Below, piece by piece: positions 22,601 to 30,972 of a stretch of DNA of 64,000 nt. Within the stretch, counting starts at the first letter, position 1. Each line of letters begins with the position of its first letter. Source of the DNA: Streptomyces sp. NBC_01451 (GTDB lineage: Bacteria > Actinomycetota > Actinomycetes > Streptomycetales > Streptomycetaceae); the NCBI RefSeq assembly GCF_036227485.1, contig NZ_CP109479.1, forward strand, positions 10,044,001 to 10,108,000. Direction: 5' to 3'. A program made the translations under genes and the position numbers. Below the pieces are notes generated by a model. It searched no databases and had not been told where the DNA came from. It saw only the letters and a list, made by a program, of their open reading frames with translations.

Positions 22601-24706
22601 CGCATGGCGGAAACGGTCCTGGCATGGCTCGACGACACCCGCCGCGGTGGCGGGGTGCCCAGTGCGGCGGGTTACGCCCTGGCGAACATCCTGGGCAACC
22701 GCCGTGTCGACCCCGCAGTGACAGAGACCACCGTCCGCGAGGCGCTCGAATGGCTGCGCGAGTACCCCCTCGTGGACGCGGCGGCGGCCGTCATCCAGTC
22801 CCTGCAACGATGCCAGCCGACCGATCCGGAGATCCTGGTGCCCGTCTGCCGGGCTGCGCTGGCCTGGGTGCACGGAAACCTGAACCAGCGGGACGCGCGG
22901 CTCCTGCTGCGCGACCTGCCTGAGGCACTCGACCGCTGGCCCGCGGACGCCCCGGAGACCTGGGGTCATGCGCCACGGGCCGAGACCGTGCTGCTGGCCC
23001 TGGACTGGGTCGCCTGTAACCCCCAGTGCAAACCCGTCGCCCTGCTGGGTAAACTGGTTCGCGGCTCCGGCCTCCTCGGGGCACCCCTGCGCCGACACCT
23101 GGGCGACAGTGTTTTCGCGTTGCTGCCGGGCCTGCTCGGCCAGGACGACGCACATCGGCTACTCGAGGAACTGCGTCATTTCCTGGAGCGGTCCGAGGCT
23201 GTTGAGGATGTCTCGCGGGAAACAGCTCGCCTCTGGGAGCTCTCACTGGACTGGGTGGAGGCGCATCCGGGTGCCCAGGCCACCGGACTGATGTGTCAAC
23301 GCATGCTCACCACCCTGCCCGCGCAGGCCAAGGAACCGGATCGTGGCCGCCCCGCACCGCTGCGCCGGCTGATCGAGGCGAGCCTCGGCTGGCTGATCGG
23401 CCACATCCGGCAGCGTTCGGCCGGCTATCTCATCCGGATGATGCTTTCGCTGCCCCTGACCGACGAGGAGCGCGAGGCACTCACCAAGCACATACACAAC
23501 GCGCTCGACCATCACCCCTACAACTTCAACACCCTGTTGCTGCGCCGCCATATGCTGCGGCACCAGAACGTCACCGAGGACGTCGACGGACGGACCTCCC
23601 GGGAACTGGCCGTGATGGCGGAGGACTGGCTGGAGGAAGAGGGCGCGCCCTACTACCTGCAGGCCCTGCTCAAACGCACCGACCTCGACCTGGCCGATGT
23701 CGCCGTGCTCGCCGAGCGTGCGTTGGAGTGGGTGCGGGACAACCCGGAGTCCTCGGCAGGCGCCGCCGCTCTTTCCGAAGTCCTCGCCCACCGCGGAGAC
23801 CTGGCTCCCGAACTGTGCGACAGGGCCGTCGCGCAGGCTGTGACCTGGCTCGGGACCAACAGCGCCAGCAGCCATGCCAACAACGTCGTCTACGCTCTGC
23901 TCGAACGAACCGACCTGGGGTCCCGGGCCGCGGAGTGCCTCGCCCTGGGCCACACCGTGCTGACCGAGTTCCGGGGGCACGAACAGGAACCCGGCTTGTT
24001 GTGGGTGCTGTTGGTACGCGCCGACCTTTCTGCCGATGTGGCCACGTCGACTCTGGGACGGACGTTGGAGTGGCTGGACGAGGTTCCCGACTCGGCCAAG
24101 CGCTGGCTGGTGCTCAGCGCGCTTCTCCGCCGGCTCGACCTGGTTCCGGACGACCGACGGGAACAGTTGGTGGACGAGGCTGTCGAGTGGCTGCGCGATC
24201 ACCCGACGGAGGAGCAGGCGGGCAATCTCATCGAGGTGCTGCTCGCGCTCGACGACCTGAGCCGGGTCAGGGAACTCCTGCTGCGCGGAGGAGCGGCGGA
24301 GTGGCTGAGCAAGCACGGGGACGGTCCCGGCCCCACCCCGTTCGTGGCGCGCGCCCTGCTTCGGCGTCCGGGCCTGCCCGCTGCCGAGACCGCACGGATG
24401 GTCGCACTTCTCGCGAACTGGCTGACCGGACTGAGCCCCGTCCGCCACACCAGCGGCTACTGCGCCTTGAGCGTCCTGTTGCCTCGGAGCGACCTGCCCG
24501 ACGACGCGCGTACCGGCGTGCTCCGCTGCGCAGTCTCCTGGCTGGCACGCTTTCCCCACAGTGCGGTGTGGGAGGAGGTCCAGGACTTGGTGCTGGACCT
24601 GGCTGACCGGGACCCCAGAGCGGTGCCCATCGCGGTGCTCCACGCACTGGACGTCCCCTCGCAGGACCGGCAGGCCGAGCTTCGTGAGGCCCTCAAGGCG
24701 TTGTGA
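19640..24706 (+). CDS. Transglutaminase-like / P-loop NTPase / helical-repeat protein (STAND-like sensor)
   Basis: A 1,689-residue protein not assignable to a named family. Residues 80-175 look like a transglutaminase-fold domain: GTCLDLSLLYAG (Cys92), QGHALVLV (His118), LLPVDCTGF (Asp168). Similar GTCLDLALL...GHAF segments occur in DUF4011-type proteins. Residues 275-400 form a P-loop region, GPPGSGMSR (281-289) and LVVLDNPD (Asp343); the usual Walker Lys is Met287. From about 735 to the end there are about 22 divergent units of 35-45 residues with the pattern W(L/V)...P...A...LL.R.DL, probably alpha-solenoid. This is an effector/NTPase/sensor order typical of STAND proteins. It is coupled by an ATGA overlap to the hydrolase. 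Function (conflict or antiphage defence) is inferred from architecture only. Confidence 0.8.
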   Translation: MSWEWVRAERVSLASFVVDAPGRWITTPHGDAPSEVPQAPRARRTIAASAYDTLARQRLTYDGSAPFDPRAVGRQVVRDPRRLLTDARSGTCLDLSLLYAGMLLVRGLIPYLAVVQGHALVLVSTTHESRDHDVPDRPGRAAALAQDGLLEPDQIRRLVADGHLLPVDCTGFAEVTRSSQGLDHALRTDGLLSFDHAVDLGRRILAEKEIHFGVDICTARWDHGVLPRPLPDEPVDERLAPYDFRHGAAQRPVFHDPDDDTSPDRIFGLLRGGRTVVQLAGPPGSGMSRLCYETALRAQAADWQVLTADLDRRDPTLPGRDGSLTEAVLSRVTSGTRTLVVLDNPDTIALTEEELVRLTDRVEDGSEDERDSHPSGDDVPGTRLAVLVTVRGGPAVPGGTGPGQSVGGPRTLRVRLDAEYGARIADAIIRLVAPDALAQLSMTEMRERCGGRPGFALTAALQEQAAIREAGGPSPGVVVGSRQWRYVRQVLQRQRLIPMPPRDPLSRAEAAPRVLVFAAVAATAPADEEALVRTADRAIEALGSRELPTGQAFVDELVHDLGLLTLSASRPTTVRRGRDSAAPARQDVAVRRLEPVTATLPAVLLNEVFFPLGQQEIDRRAAQLLFDVAAANPRALGWLGARVAAAHDQFDATRQKAVAAVCAEWVHEHAASLGAMLDGPDSGRALYTLLHHTPWREPVLAEWNAVVQPWFGASTPSRQARLLAEVLTDRHDDDRMRDRVRIALVWLAGDLNADRSPSGALRPETKDNSDAYRVLHRLLKVVRKDEQYAKDAVAYALHWLAAHPASRSASFVLVPLLGHRLTAEQSAEVTDKTLDRLEAVPAKRRDPAAGRIICALLRHHREAGGQRTERMRRLERVVGRWLLRHEALPEAGFLFQALLDGRQVFTGIDDPVDRCLQWLGRHTPLPSAPYVLKALVSPPSLDLTPAQALRLCGHVMNWHRENPGHDLTPVILSRTVGYSDIDEQTATRMAETVLAWLDDTRRGGGVPSAAGYALANILGNRRVDPAVTETTVREALEWLREYPLVDAAAAVIQSLQRCQPTDPEILVPVCRAALAWVHGNLNQRDARLLLRDLPEALDRWPADAPETWGHAPRAETVLLALDWVACNPQCKPVALLGKLVRGSGLLGAPLRRHLGDSVFALLPGLLGQDDAHRLLEELRHFLERSEAVEDVSRETARLWELSLDWVEAHPGAQATGLMCQRMLTTLPAQAKEPDRGRPAPLRRLIEASLGWLIGHIRQRSAGYLIRMMLSLPLTDEEREALTKHIHNALDHHPYNFNTLLLRRHMLRHQNVTEDVDGRTSRELAVMAEDWLEEEGAPYYLQALLKRTDLDLADVAVLAERALEWVRDNPESSAGAAALSEVLAHRGDLAPELCDRAVAQAVTWLGTNSASSHANNVVYALLERTDLGSRAAECLALGHTVLTEFRGHEQEPGLLWVLLVRADLSADVATSTLGRTLEWLDEVPDSAKRWLVLSALLRRLDLVPDDRREQLVDEAVEWLRDHPTEEQAGNLIEVLLALDDLSRVRELLLRGGAAEWLSKHGDGPGPTPFVARALLRRPGLPAAETARMVALLANWLTGLSPVRHTSGYCALSVLLPRSDLPDDARTGVLRCAVSWLARFPHSAVWEEVQDLVLDLADRDPRAVPIAVLHALDVPSQDRQAELREALKAL

Positions 24707-24774
24707 GCTGTCCTGTCGCCGTCCCGGGCTCAGACGGCGGACGCCCGGTGGCGGGCCTCAGTTGACCCACCGAG

Positions 24775-24975
24775 ATGAGCAACATCAGCGATGCCCACGT
24801 GAAGGTTCACTTCCGAATGGAAGTGGACGAGGGTGGCTGGCCTCCGGCGCCGGTCGAGAGCCTGTGGGCCGTGTACCTGAGCGATGGGACCGTACGCCTG
24901 GACAACACCCCGTGGTTCGTCCGGGGCCCCTATGTCTTTGGTCGAGGTGGTCGGGCGGCAGCGTGGTTGTCATGA
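24775..24975 (+). pseudogene. DUF4265 N-terminal fragment
   Basis: The first 50 residues match the start of DUF4265 proteins: VKVHFRMEVDEGGWPP, then VESLWAV and RLDNTPWFVRG. After FVRG the similarity stops and the frame ends at 66 residues, against about 150 in the family. The remaining bases up to 25213 hold no gene I recognise; a short open stretch reading RAGNFGELLTLYGIRRIYE (to about 25187) may be the tail of a lost gene. Probably a truncated relic rather than a functional small protein. Confidence 0.55.
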
Positions 24976-25213
24976 GTGATGACGTGCCTGCTCGAGAGCC
25001 GGAAACCTTGGGCCACGCTTCCAGCTTCGCGGGCGCAGTCATCGGTTGTGAGGACCAGCCGATGAAGCACCAACACCTTCGGCCCCTTGACGACCACCCG
25101 GGCGGAGGCGCATTTCAATTCTCTACAGGGCCGGGAATTTCGGCGAGTTGCTGACCCTCTACGGCATCCGGCGCATCTACGAGTGATGGACAAGTCCTGT
25201 GGATCAAGATCTT

Positions 25214-25669
25214 CTAGAGCTTCCTCGTCATGAACGCGCTGTTTGGGTCGGGTCGGTAGTCCGCGAACGGTTCGCAGTACTCGAACCCGAACTTCTCGTA
25301 CAGCTTCCTGGCGGGCAGGAAGAACTCGTCCGCGCCGGTTTCGAGGCTCAGCCGGGTGAAGCCCATGCGCTGAGCCTCGATGACGATGTGGTCCAGCAGA
25401 CGGGACGCGATCCCGCTCCGTTTCCGTGCCGACGCTGCGCGCATCGACTTCAACTCGGCGTGGACGGCGTCAATCCTTTTGATCGCGCCGCAGCCCACCA
25501 GGGTGTCACCGTCCATGACCGACCAGAAGGTGACCTCAGGGCTGCGGAGGCTGTCGAGATCGAGGGCGTGCTTGCTCTCCAGCGGTGTGACGGACCGCAT
25601 CTCCTGAACGTGCGCGTCGAGGAACTCGACGATCTGCGGGCCGGAGAGGTCATCGACCACGATCTGCAC
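25214..25669 (-). CDS. GNAT-family N-acetyltransferase
   Basis: A 151-residue GNAT enzyme. The acetyl-CoA loop is present as RKRSGIASRLLDHI at about residues 81-94, followed by the RLSLETG strand and the KLYEKFGFEYCEPF motif near the C-terminus. It resembles the YsnE/PsiE branch, whose substrates are small amines or amino-acid derivatives. Length is complete for the family. It stands alone between the lipase/STAND pair and insertion-sequence debris. The substrate cannot be read from sequence. Confidence 0.9.
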   Translation of the reverse strand: MQIVVDDLSGPQIVEFLDAHVQEMRSVTPLESKHALDLDSLRSPEVTFWSVMDGDTLVGCGAIKRIDAVHAELKSMRAASARKRSGIASRLLDHIVIEAQRMGFTRLSLETGADEFFLPARKLYEKFGFEYCEPFADYRPDPNSAFMTRKL

Positions 25670-25723
25670 GTCTGCTCGCCTTTCTTCGGGACCTACAACG
25701 TCCTGGCTGCCACGTGATTTTTC

Positions 25724-26155
25724 TCAGGCCGCTTCGGGCGGACGCTGGTCTTCGGGTCGTTCGGGAAGCTTGCCGTGGTGAAAGATAGCTGCGGCTCTGA
25801 CGAGGGCGACGAGGTGGGGTGCGTTGACCGCTCGCCAGCGGTCCTGCGCGGACTCGACGAGCTTGAAGACCACGGTGAGTACCGCTGCTCGGCTGCCTGC
25901 GCCTTTGGTGACCTTCAACCGTAGCCGGACGGTCGCGAAGGTCGACTCGATTACATCCGTCGTCCGCAGGTGGATCCAGTGCTCGGCGGGACAGTCGTAG
26001 AACGCCAGCAGCTCGTCCTCGTCGTCGAGGATCTTCTTGACGGTTTTGGGTAACTTCGCCCCGTACTGCCTCGCGAACGCCTTGACCGCTTCAGCCGTGG
26101 GCTGCGCCGACTTCGGCAGGCTGTCGAGGACATTTGCCGTTTTGTGGGGTCGTAA
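25724..26155 (-). pseudogene. IS256-family transposase, 3' remnant
   Basis: The minus strand reads the C-terminal 140 or so residues of a Mutator/IS256 transposase without a start: HKTANVLDSLPKSAQP, then AEHWIHLRTTDVIESTFATV, then LVESAQDRWRAVNAPHLVAL. The family is about 410 residues, so about two thirds, including most catalytic residues, is missing. The 5' break is near 26155, where similarity to ISAzo13-like sequence on the other strand begins soon after. Confidence 0.85.
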
Positions 26156-26199
26156 AGATTCAACATGTTGTCTTTCCTCGTGGGACTCGTTGAGCTGGC

Positions 26200-26505
26200 A
26201 TGGGCATATCGAGGGAAGTCCCTGGGCAGCTCGCGCTGCGGTTCACGGTGCTGTTCCCGCACTTGAGCGAACAGCAGCAGCGGCTGGTGCTGGCGCAGGA
26301 GGCCCGGTTATTGGGGCACGGCGGGGTGCGGGCGGTGGCGCGGGCGGCCCTGGTCAGCGAGACCACTGTCCGCAACAGAGTGTTCGAGCTGGAGGCCGAC
26401 GAAGATCCGCTCCCGGACGGGCGGGTCAGGAGATCTGGCGGGGGCCGACGCTTGGCCGAGGATCTGGACCCGCAGCTGGTGTCGGCGTTGATGGGGCTGG
26501 TCCCC
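26200..26505 (+). pseudogene. ISAzo13-like transposase, N-terminal fragment
   Basis: About 100 residues resembling the N-terminus of ISAzo13 (Rhodopirellula-type DDE) transposases: LFPHLSEQQQRLVLAQEA, RLLGHGGVRAVARAALVS (helix-turn-helix), then RVRRSGGGRRLAEDLDPQLV. The catalytic domain is absent. Similarity ends near 26505, where IS5-like sequence takes over. Confidence 0.7.
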
Positions 26506-26690
26506 AGGTCAAGAGGCCGCGAGTCGTGACAGCTCAAGATAGGGGTCGCGAGCGGCACGTCGTGGTGGACACGTTCGGTGTGCTGCTGAGTGTGGGGGTC
26601 ACCGCCGTGGGCACCGGTGATCGCGCCGTCGTCCGGGTCCTGTTGCGACAAGTGGCCGACGCGCAGAACCGTCTCGCCCTGGTCTGGGCA
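26500..26690 (+). pseudogene. IS5-like transposase, internal fragment
   Basis: One frame reads AQDRGRERHVVVDTFGVLL and RQVADAQNRLALVWAE. This matches the IS5-like fragment at 61087-61545 on the other strand (GRKRHVVVDTLGLLLGVMV, LRQVTDAHHRLELVWADGG). Only the segment around the first and second catalytic regions is left. It ends near 26690, before the toxin-antitoxin-like pair. Confidence 0.65.
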
Positions 26691-26799
26691 GAACACGCTG
26701 CCGCAACCGGCTCACCCTGCATGGGTTCACGACCGCCATTCCGGACGCCAGCTCGCGCATCATGCCCCAGGCGACTTCGCCGACCGTCATAATGACGAC

Positions 26800-27192
26800 A
26801 TGTCTTCCAGTTCACAGCACCCGGCACCCGCGTCGAGGAATCTCGCGGGTGCGGAAGCCGAGGATCTCGCGTTGTACCGGGAGAAGTTCCGGGGGCGTCT
26901 GCCGGAGTCGCTCGACGAGTTGCGCGGCCCGACCGATGGGGTCGTGGAGCTGCCGCTGCACGTGGCCTGGTCCGGGATGACCGCGTACGACATGGGCAAT
27001 CCGCGCCAGCGCATGGGCCTGTACCGCACGGTCCTGCACGAGGGCCTGCACGACGACCTGCCCCGCTTCCTCAACCGGGACCTGCTGCTCCAGATGTGGC
27101 CTGTGCTACGGACCCTCGTCGGTCGCACTGTGCGCACGGTATGGGAAGACGCCTTCCCCGAGCTCGCCTCCCGCACCCGGGCAGCTGCGTGA
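26800..27192 (+). CDS. Small protein paired with AbiEii-type nucleotidyltransferase (probable antitoxin)
   Basis: A 130-residue soluble protein with a central ELPLHVAWSGMTAYDM segment and VLHEGLHDDLPRFLNRDLL. I do not recognise a named domain. Proteins of this kind sit directly upstream of AbiEii-like nucleotidyltransferases in Streptomyces, and here the stop overlaps the downstream GTG start (GTGA). Position and size suggest the antitoxin or regulatory partner. The ATG at 26800 is chosen because upstream sequence is IS5-like debris. Confidence 0.6.
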   Translation: MSSSSQHPAPASRNLAGAEAEDLALYREKFRGRLPESLDELRGPTDGVVELPLHVAWSGMTAYDMGNPRQRMGLYRTVLHEGLHDDLPRFLNRDLLLQMWPVLRTLVGRTVRTVWEDAFPELASRTRAAA

Positions 27193-27866
27193 CGGACATG
27201 CCGGAGCTGCACGCACGGCTCCTGGCGGATGTCATCGCCCTCGGTGCCTCGTATCCGCTGGTCCTCACCGGCGGATATGCCGTGCGGGCGCACCGCCTCG
27301 TGAACCGCCCCAGCCAGGACCTTGACGTCGCCACCGAGAACCCGGCACCGATGGCGGACATTGCGGCGACGCTCCGTAGCGGCCTGGAAGCGCGGGGCTG
27401 GCAGGTACAGGCGCTGGAGACCGCCCCGCTGTCAGCCCGTTTCACCGTGTCCGACCCCGCCACTGGACTGGACTGCGAAGTCGACATCCTCAAGGAGATC
27501 TTCTGGCGGCCGGTCACCCAGAGCCCGTACGGGCCCGTTCTCGGGGAGGAGGACGTGATCGGGACCAAGGTACGTGCCCTCGCCGACCGCGGAGCGCCCC
27601 GCGATCTGATCGACGTGTTCGCCGCTTCCCAACGCTGGACCAACGCCGAGCTTGAGGAGTTCGGGTGCCGTCATGCCCGCGGCCGCTTCGAACGTGAGGA
27701 CCTGCGGGCAAATCTCACAGGCGCGGAGTGGACCGACGACGAAGCATTCACCGCCTACGGCCTCGACGAAGCCACCATTACGGCTCTTCGCGCCTGGGCG
27801 GTGGAGTGGGCCGACGACCTTGCCGCCCGACTCCTCGAAGAGTCCGATATTCCGGACATCGACTGA
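27189..27866 (+). CDS. AbiEii/AbiGii-type nucleotidyltransferase (putative toxin)
   Basis: A 225-residue nucleotidyltransferase-fold protein. LTGGYAVRAH at about 23-32 is the GG motif that begins this fold, and RPSQDLDVATEN carries the paired Asp residues of the active site (DxD). A third acidic residue is likely in DCEVDIL. AbiEii enzymes act as toxins of type IV-like or tRNA-modifying toxin-antitoxin systems and abort phage infection. The GTG start overlaps the preceding stop; an ATG nine bases on is an alternative. The pair looks intact in otherwise decayed surroundings. Confidence 0.82.
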   Translation: MTDMPELHARLLADVIALGASYPLVLTGGYAVRAHRLVNRPSQDLDVATENPAPMADIAATLRSGLEARGWQVQALETAPLSARFTVSDPATGLDCEVDILKEIFWRPVTQSPYGPVLGEEDVIGTKVRALADRGAPRDLIDVFAASQRWTNAELEEFGCRHARGRFEREDLRANLTGAEWTDDEAFTAYGLDEATITALRAWAVEWADDLAARLLEESDIPDID

Positions 27867-28300
27867 TCACGTCCGGCTGAGCACATCCGGGCAAGCCGGG
27901 GCCGATGCACGAGTGCCTCCCATGTGCGGAAAGGTCGGGTGCGTCTCTCAGTTCGACTCTGAAGCTGAGACGGGACACGTGCGACCGGGTAGGGCGGGGG
28001 TGCTCGCGGAGTTGGTGCGGGGGCGGCCGGCAAGGGGTGCCGGAGTTCGGCGTCGGACGGCCACAACCTCCGTGCGGGGTGTCGGTGTTCAGTGCCGGGC
28101 TGCCACGGCTGTCGCGGCCGTGGCCAGGATGCGGTGCAGGACGGGGAGTGGGATCGCCGGTTGGTGACCGCTGCGCAGGCCGTGTCGCGGTCGTGCAGCA
28201 GCCCGGACAGCGGGCTGTGGCCACTGCTGACGCCTACGACCGTTTTCCGGCGGTGGCCCATCCACCAGGTCCGCCTGGCGCGTGAGTCGTCCCGTCCGGT
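27867..28300. other. Intergenic, nothing recognised
   Basis: 434 bases between the nucleotidyltransferase and the end of the FAD oxidase gene. Open frames occur on both strands but show no family resemblance. I see no hairpin or promoter worth marking. Confidence 0.5.
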
Positions 28301-29584
28301 TCAGCTCAGGTCGGCGGCCGCTTCCCGGGCGGCGCGCGCCCCTGAGGCGAGCGCACCCTGCACCGAGCCGGTGGCCCGGTGGTCGCCGCAGACGTACCGT
28401 CCTGCGGCGACCCGGGTACGGCGGCTGAGGGAGAGTCCCGGTTCCATGGCCGGCAGCGCGTCGGCCACCGTCCGGACGGTGAGCAGGTCCCAGTCCGCCG
28501 TGTCGGTCTCGTAGCACTCCGCGAGCGCAGTCCGCGTCGCCTGCTCCCGGCCCTCGCGGTCGTCGCCGAGCACCGATGTGGCGATCAGCGCGTACCCGCG
28601 CGGCGCGTATCCGGCGTGGACCTCGCTCAGCACGACGCTGTTGACGAAGCGCCTTCGGACATCCGTCACGAGAGTCGGCTCGCGCAGTGGCGAGCGGGAC
28701 GCGAGGTGGTAGTAGGTGGTGACCGTTCGGTACGACGGCACGGCCAGGCCCGGTCCCAACCGGGCCGCCGTAAGGGCGTCCGTCGCCACGATCACGGTCC
28801 GCGCGGGCACCGTTCGCCCGTCCCCGAGAAGAGCGCCCTCGTCGGTGAGAGCTGTCACCGGCGACTCCAGGGCGATTGTCCCCGGTGGCAGCGTGGAAGC
28901 CAGCAGTTCGGGTACGGCCCCCACGCCCGTCGCGGGCAGGCAGAGCGTGCCGCGTGCCATGCTCCGCCACACCAGGTGGAAGAACCGGCTGGAGGTGGCC
29001 AGATCCTCCTCCAGGAACACGCCGGACAGGAAGGGACGGAAGAACCGTTCCACGAAACCCCTGGTGAAACCCGCCGCTGCCAGCGCCTCCCGCGTGGAGG
29101 TGTCGCTGTGTCGCCGTACCAGTGCTGCGGGTGCCAGCGCGTCGAAGCCGGTCAGCGCCGCCAGCGCGGCAAGATCACGTGGCCCTGCCAGGCGATCGGT
29201 CACGCCACACAGCGCCTGCTGCGGTGCGCGCGTGGGGTCGGCGAACCGCAGCCGCCGTCCGCCGTCGTGCACCAGCACCCCGGGTGTGAACGCGCGCAGC
29301 CGCAACTCCCGGAGCACAAGACGGGCACGCACCTGCGGATAGGCGGTGTTGAACACCTGGAACCCCCGGTCCACCACACAGCCCTCCACCCGGTCGGTGC
29401 GCATCCGGCCACCGACCCGGTCGCCCGCCTCCAGCACCCGCACCCGTAGCCCCAGCGCGCTCAGATCGCGCGCACAGGCCAGCCCGGCCAGGCCGGCGCC
29501 CACCACGACCGCGTCCCACCGCTGAGATGTCCGCCCACCCGTCAACCGACGCCTCCCGTCCGGCGCGCCTGACAGAGCAGGCAC
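28301..29584 (-). CDS. FAD-dependent amine oxidase / protoporphyrinogen-oxidase-like protein
   Basis: A 427-residue flavoprotein. The dinucleotide-binding motif VVGAGLAGLACARDL lies at about 26-40, followed by LEAGDRVGGRMRTD, which completes the FAD site of the amine oxidase/phytoene desaturase superfamily. The C-terminal YVCGDHRATGSVQGALASG is the second FAD contact. Such proteins are often found near B12-binding MerR regulators with SDR, DUF2071 and SRPBCC genes, as here 3-6 kb away, which suggests a shared light- or lipid-related role. Substrate unknown. GTG start; a shorter N-terminus is possible. Confidence 0.88.
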   Translation of the reverse strand: MPALSGAPDGRRRLTGGRTSQRWDAVVVGAGLAGLACARDLSALGLRVRVLEAGDRVGGRMRTDRVEGCVVDRGFQVFNTAYPQVRARLVLRELRLRAFTPGVLVHDGGRRLRFADPTRAPQQALCGVTDRLAGPRDLAALAALTGFDALAPAALVRRHSDTSTREALAAAGFTRGFVERFFRPFLSGVFLEEDLATSSRFFHLVWRSMARGTLCLPATGVGAVPELLASTLPPGTIALESPVTALTDEGALLGDGRTVPARTVIVATDALTAARLGPGLAVPSYRTVTTYYHLASRSPLREPTLVTDVRRRFVNSVVLSEVHAGYAPRGYALIATSVLGDDREGREQATRTALAECYETDTADWDLLTVRTVADALPAMEPGLSLSRRTRVAAGRYVCGDHRATGSVQGALASGARAAREAAADLS

Positions 29585-30184
29585 TCCTGATCACATCCAT
29601 GGTCACCTCTCCTTCCGCCTCGCGCGGCGCCCCGGATGCACCAGCGCCCGGGATGGGGCCGACCGCCGGCCGTGGCCATGCAGCGTCGGCGCGATCTCGG
29701 AAGCGGTGGATCCGTGGTCGCTCCTATGGCGTTTGGCCCACGCGGGCATTGGGCTGGAGCGCTTGACTCCAGATCTCCGTCGGGGGGAGCGCGGACGGAT
29801 CGTGCCGTGTCGACTCCGCCATGTGTGTCGCCGGTGCTGTGGGCCCGGTCCGCCATCGTCCTGGGGCGTGACTCACCCGGCGACGCGGGTCCCGGCTCCG
29901 GCGGTGGCTTGTCGCCGAAGCCGGAAAGGCATCGCGGCTGTCCTCCCAGTGGCGTTCCCGAAGCCCACGTGCAGCACCTCACGGAGACCATCGCCAAGCT
30001 CAACGGGATGCTCCCGCGCACGTACGCGCAACGGCGGCCCCCTGCGTCTGACCCGGTCGAGCGCATCTGGCCGAGAGATGGAAAGAAGCGGCACGGCTGG
30101 GTATCCGCCGGCGCGACCCGGTGCGAAGACCCAGTGCGGTGCGGTGCGGTCGAAGGAGACCTGTCCGTGAAGCGAGGAGGGTCC
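29585..30184. other. Intergenic, no recognised gene
   Basis: 600 bases. Overlapping open frames occur on both strands with no family match. A segment near 29960-30050 reads HVQHLTETIAKLNGML, which could be a coiled-coil tail of a lost MerR-like regulator, but this is weak. Confidence 0.4.
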
Positions 30185-30972
30185 ATGTCTGACAGCGCAG
30201 TGCCCCAGGCGCCGGTCTTCGGAGCCGCTTGCCCCGGGGCGTCCCGGACCCGGTGGGTGAGGGACCCCGGAGGGTGTGCACGGTGAGCTGACCTGGCGCA
30301 CCCTGGGACTTGAGACAGTGGCCTTCATACTGCTCGTCTCGCTGTGTCGACGGGGAGACCGCTCCTTTGAGGGACAGTGCCAGTGTCCGCGGGTGCATCC
30401 GCTGGACGGGCGCGCCGACGTCGTGGAACAGCACCCGCTGATCGTCGTCGAGTCCACCCGCCAGATCGTCGCGGCCGTCCAGTACGGGCATCTCCGCACC
30501 GCTGGGGAGCAGCGGTGCGGTGCGGTGCGGTGTCCGTGAGCCTGGGACTGCATCGGGGCGCCCAGTCCTCGGAGAGCGGCAGTGTCACCCATGTGCGTGT
30601 CCGGGTGGCACTGAGCGACCTGGTACCGCGTGCCCGTGCGCTGGCCTCGATCCGTATCACGGCCGAGTGCCTCCTGCGGGGCAGGCGTTCGTGACCTGCG
30701 CGATGATCTGCGTGCCGCCTGTGCCGGACTACGGTGAGCCCTTCGTCGCAGCGCTGGGGTTCGGGCTGCTGCGTCCCAGTGCGGCTGCCGTGGGCGCGGT
30801 CGCCGACGCGGATGTGCTGCTCGCCCGTGGACCACGGGGCCGACTGGTGGTCGTTCCGCGCGACTCGGCTCATCCCGCCCTTCTGCCGGGCCGAGCGAGC
30901 TGTCTGAGCGTGCTGGCCGTACGGGAGGCAGGGCGGCAGGCTGTCCTCCTGTCCTCCTGTCCTCCGGTATGA
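30185..30972 (+). pseudogene. AfsA-like (gamma-butyrolactone synthase) gene, frameshifted
   Basis: Three frames together resemble an AfsA/ScbA protein, which condenses a beta-ketoacyl chain with a glycerol derivative to make A-factor-type signals. Hotdog-1 is visible as HPLIVVESTRQIVAAVQYGH; the linker as VRVRVALSDLVPRARALASI; then FVTCAMICVPPVPDYG; hotdog-2 as the degenerate segment ending REAGRQAVLL. A strong site (GAGGAGGG) precedes the ATG at 30185. Frames change before 30276, at four GCGGT units (30512-30531), and near 30670. Cutting the repeat to three units would restore the second frame. I judge it a decayed gene. Confidence 0.5.

Noticed and set aside
24930..25193. 87-codon minus-strand frame before the GNAT gene
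   Set aside because: Ends in PRPKT after a low-complexity stretch, no domain, and overlaps the tail of the DUF4265 relic. Not supported as a gene.
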